This document shows positions 63,423 to 64,000 of a DNA stretch of 64,000 bases, piece after piece. Location: NCBI RefSeq assembly GCF_900996225.1, contig NZ_CAAJGL010000068.1, positions 496,001 through 560,000 of the forward strand, read 5' to 3'. The DNA comes from Paraburkholderia sp. BCC1884. Its GTDB lineage: Bacteria > Pseudomonadota > Gammaproteobacteria > Burkholderiales > Burkholderiaceae. The position numbers and the translations under genes were made by a program. The notes under the pieces are model-generated. The model was not told where the DNA came from and ran no database searches. It saw only the letters and a program-made list of their open reading frames with translations. Position 1 is the stretch's first letter. Every line of letters begins with the position of its first letter.

Positions 63423-64000
63423 TCAACCCTTGGCCCAGGCCTCGGCCATTTCTTTCGCGAAGTCCCGATACGAGCGAGGCTGACGGCCCAGCAGGGTCGC
63501 CAGACGATCGATATCCGCTTGCAATGCCGCCGCGCCGTCCTGCTGATAACGGCTCATCATCAGACGCATGTCGTAGGCGAGCCACGCGGGCGCGGCGCCT
63601 TTCAGACGCTGCTCGAGCAAGTCGAGATCGTCGCCGCCATAACGCACCGTGCGGCCCAATTCGTCGGCCCAGATCGCCGCCACGTTCTCCGACGTGATCG
63701 CCTCCGGCCCGACCAGCGCATAGGTCTCGCGCGGCAGACGGCTCGCGGCACGTTCGCGGCGCAGCAACTCACGGGCGGCCGCGTCGCCGATATCGCGAAC
63801 GTCGACCATGGAAATGCCCTTGCCGCCGATCGGCATGCCATAAACGCCATGCGTGAGCAGCGGCTCTTTCTGCCGCGCATCGTTCTGGATGAAATACGCG
63901 GGACGCAGCACGGTGGCCGGCATATCGAGGTGTTCGATCATGCGCTCGACCGTGTACTTGCCGGTGAAGTGCGGTACGTCGACATAGTCGGCGCCCTTGA
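63423..64000 (-). CDS. NmrA-family NAD(P)-binding protein, partial (N-terminus beyond window)
   Basis: The open frame continues to the right edge, so only the C-terminal ~192 residues are seen. It shows the NmrA/HSCARG-type atypical SDR pattern: YVDVPHFTGKYTVERMIEHLDMPATVLRPAYFIQN (helix with conserved K and the LRPxxFM..N motif), ISMVDVRDIGDAAARELL, and the C-terminal small domain. These proteins are redox-sensing regulators or quinone/isoflavone-type reductases; which cannot be told here. Confidence 0.85.
   Translation of the reverse strand, partial: KGADYVDVPHFTGKYTVERMIEHLDMPATVLRPAYFIQNDARQKEPLLTHGVYGMPIGGKGISMVDVRDIGDAAARELLRRERAASRLPRETYALVGPEAITSENVAAIWADELGRTVRYGGDDLDLLEQRLKGAAPAWLAYDMRLMMSRYQQDGAAALQADIDRLATLLGRQPRSYRDFAKEMAEAWAKG

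Overview
The window is high-GC DNA with dense, often overlapping operons. It contains an ornibactin/malleobactin-type siderophore locus, a monomeric NADP isocitrate dehydrogenase, a DUF2844/DUF3443 pair, a Gly-rich 'collagen-like' lipoprotein and an orphan DUF4096 transposase domain. Together these point to the chromosome of a Burkholderia-group betaproteobacterium, most likely Paraburkholderia. That assignment is inferred from gene content, not from a marker gene.

Left edge (1-5.6 kb): a membrane-anchored TPR protein runs off the window, followed by a small exported protein, a truncated transposase domain, an ICMT-like membrane methyltransferase, and a lipoprotein carrying 64 tandem 9-bp units that encode Gly-Thr-Ser. 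From 14.2 down to 5.8 kb on the minus strand lies a seven-gene operon: MFS importer, FGGY kinase, GlpD-like dehydrogenase, alkyl-DHAP-synthase-like flavoenzyme, GlpP antiterminator, ABM monooxygenase and iron alcohol dehydrogenase. It looks like a glycerol or polyol catabolic unit with an unusual composition. A near-perfect inverted repeat sits in its promoter region.

The centre (14.5-43.4 kb) is a complete hydroxamate siderophore locus. It holds the iron-starvation sigma factor OrbS with a Cys-rich tail, the MbtH helper, an aspartate beta-hydroxylase, ferric-siderophore import and reduction (OrbC, OrbD, OrbF, OrbB), a peptide exporter (OrbE), two NRPSs (OrbI with A-T-C-A-T-E-C-A-T, OrbJ with C-A-T-C-T), the ornithine N-hydroxylase PvdA, the formyltransferase PvdF and the TonB receptor. 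Adenylation pocket residues predict hydroxy-ornithine, Asp, Ser and hydroxy-ornithine. The acyltransferases OrbK and OrbL are absent, so a malleobactin-like, non-acylated product is expected. Three promoter elements with identical geometry (TAAA-N17-CGTC) drive the three divergent or separate transcription units. Fur-box candidates precede the sigma factor and the receptor.

From 43.7 to 54 kb come icd, a small conserved-looking protein, an alpha/beta hydrolase, the DUF2844-DUF3443 pair (DUF3443 has two aspartyl-protease-like D[TS]GS motifs), an OYE-family reductase, and an SDR-TetR-LysR run. From 54 to 61.5 kb a GntR regulator and the glucarate genes gudP and gudD flank what looks like an inserted cassette. 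The cassette is a Sec-exported RHS protein, then two paralogous small genes separated by a frameshifted and internally deleted third copy, all translationally coupled. This resembles a polymorphic toxin with a duplicating immunity array and is the best candidate for an undescribed system here. The right edge holds a DHA2-type drug exporter beside a decapitated MarR gene and an NmrA-family protein that runs off the window.
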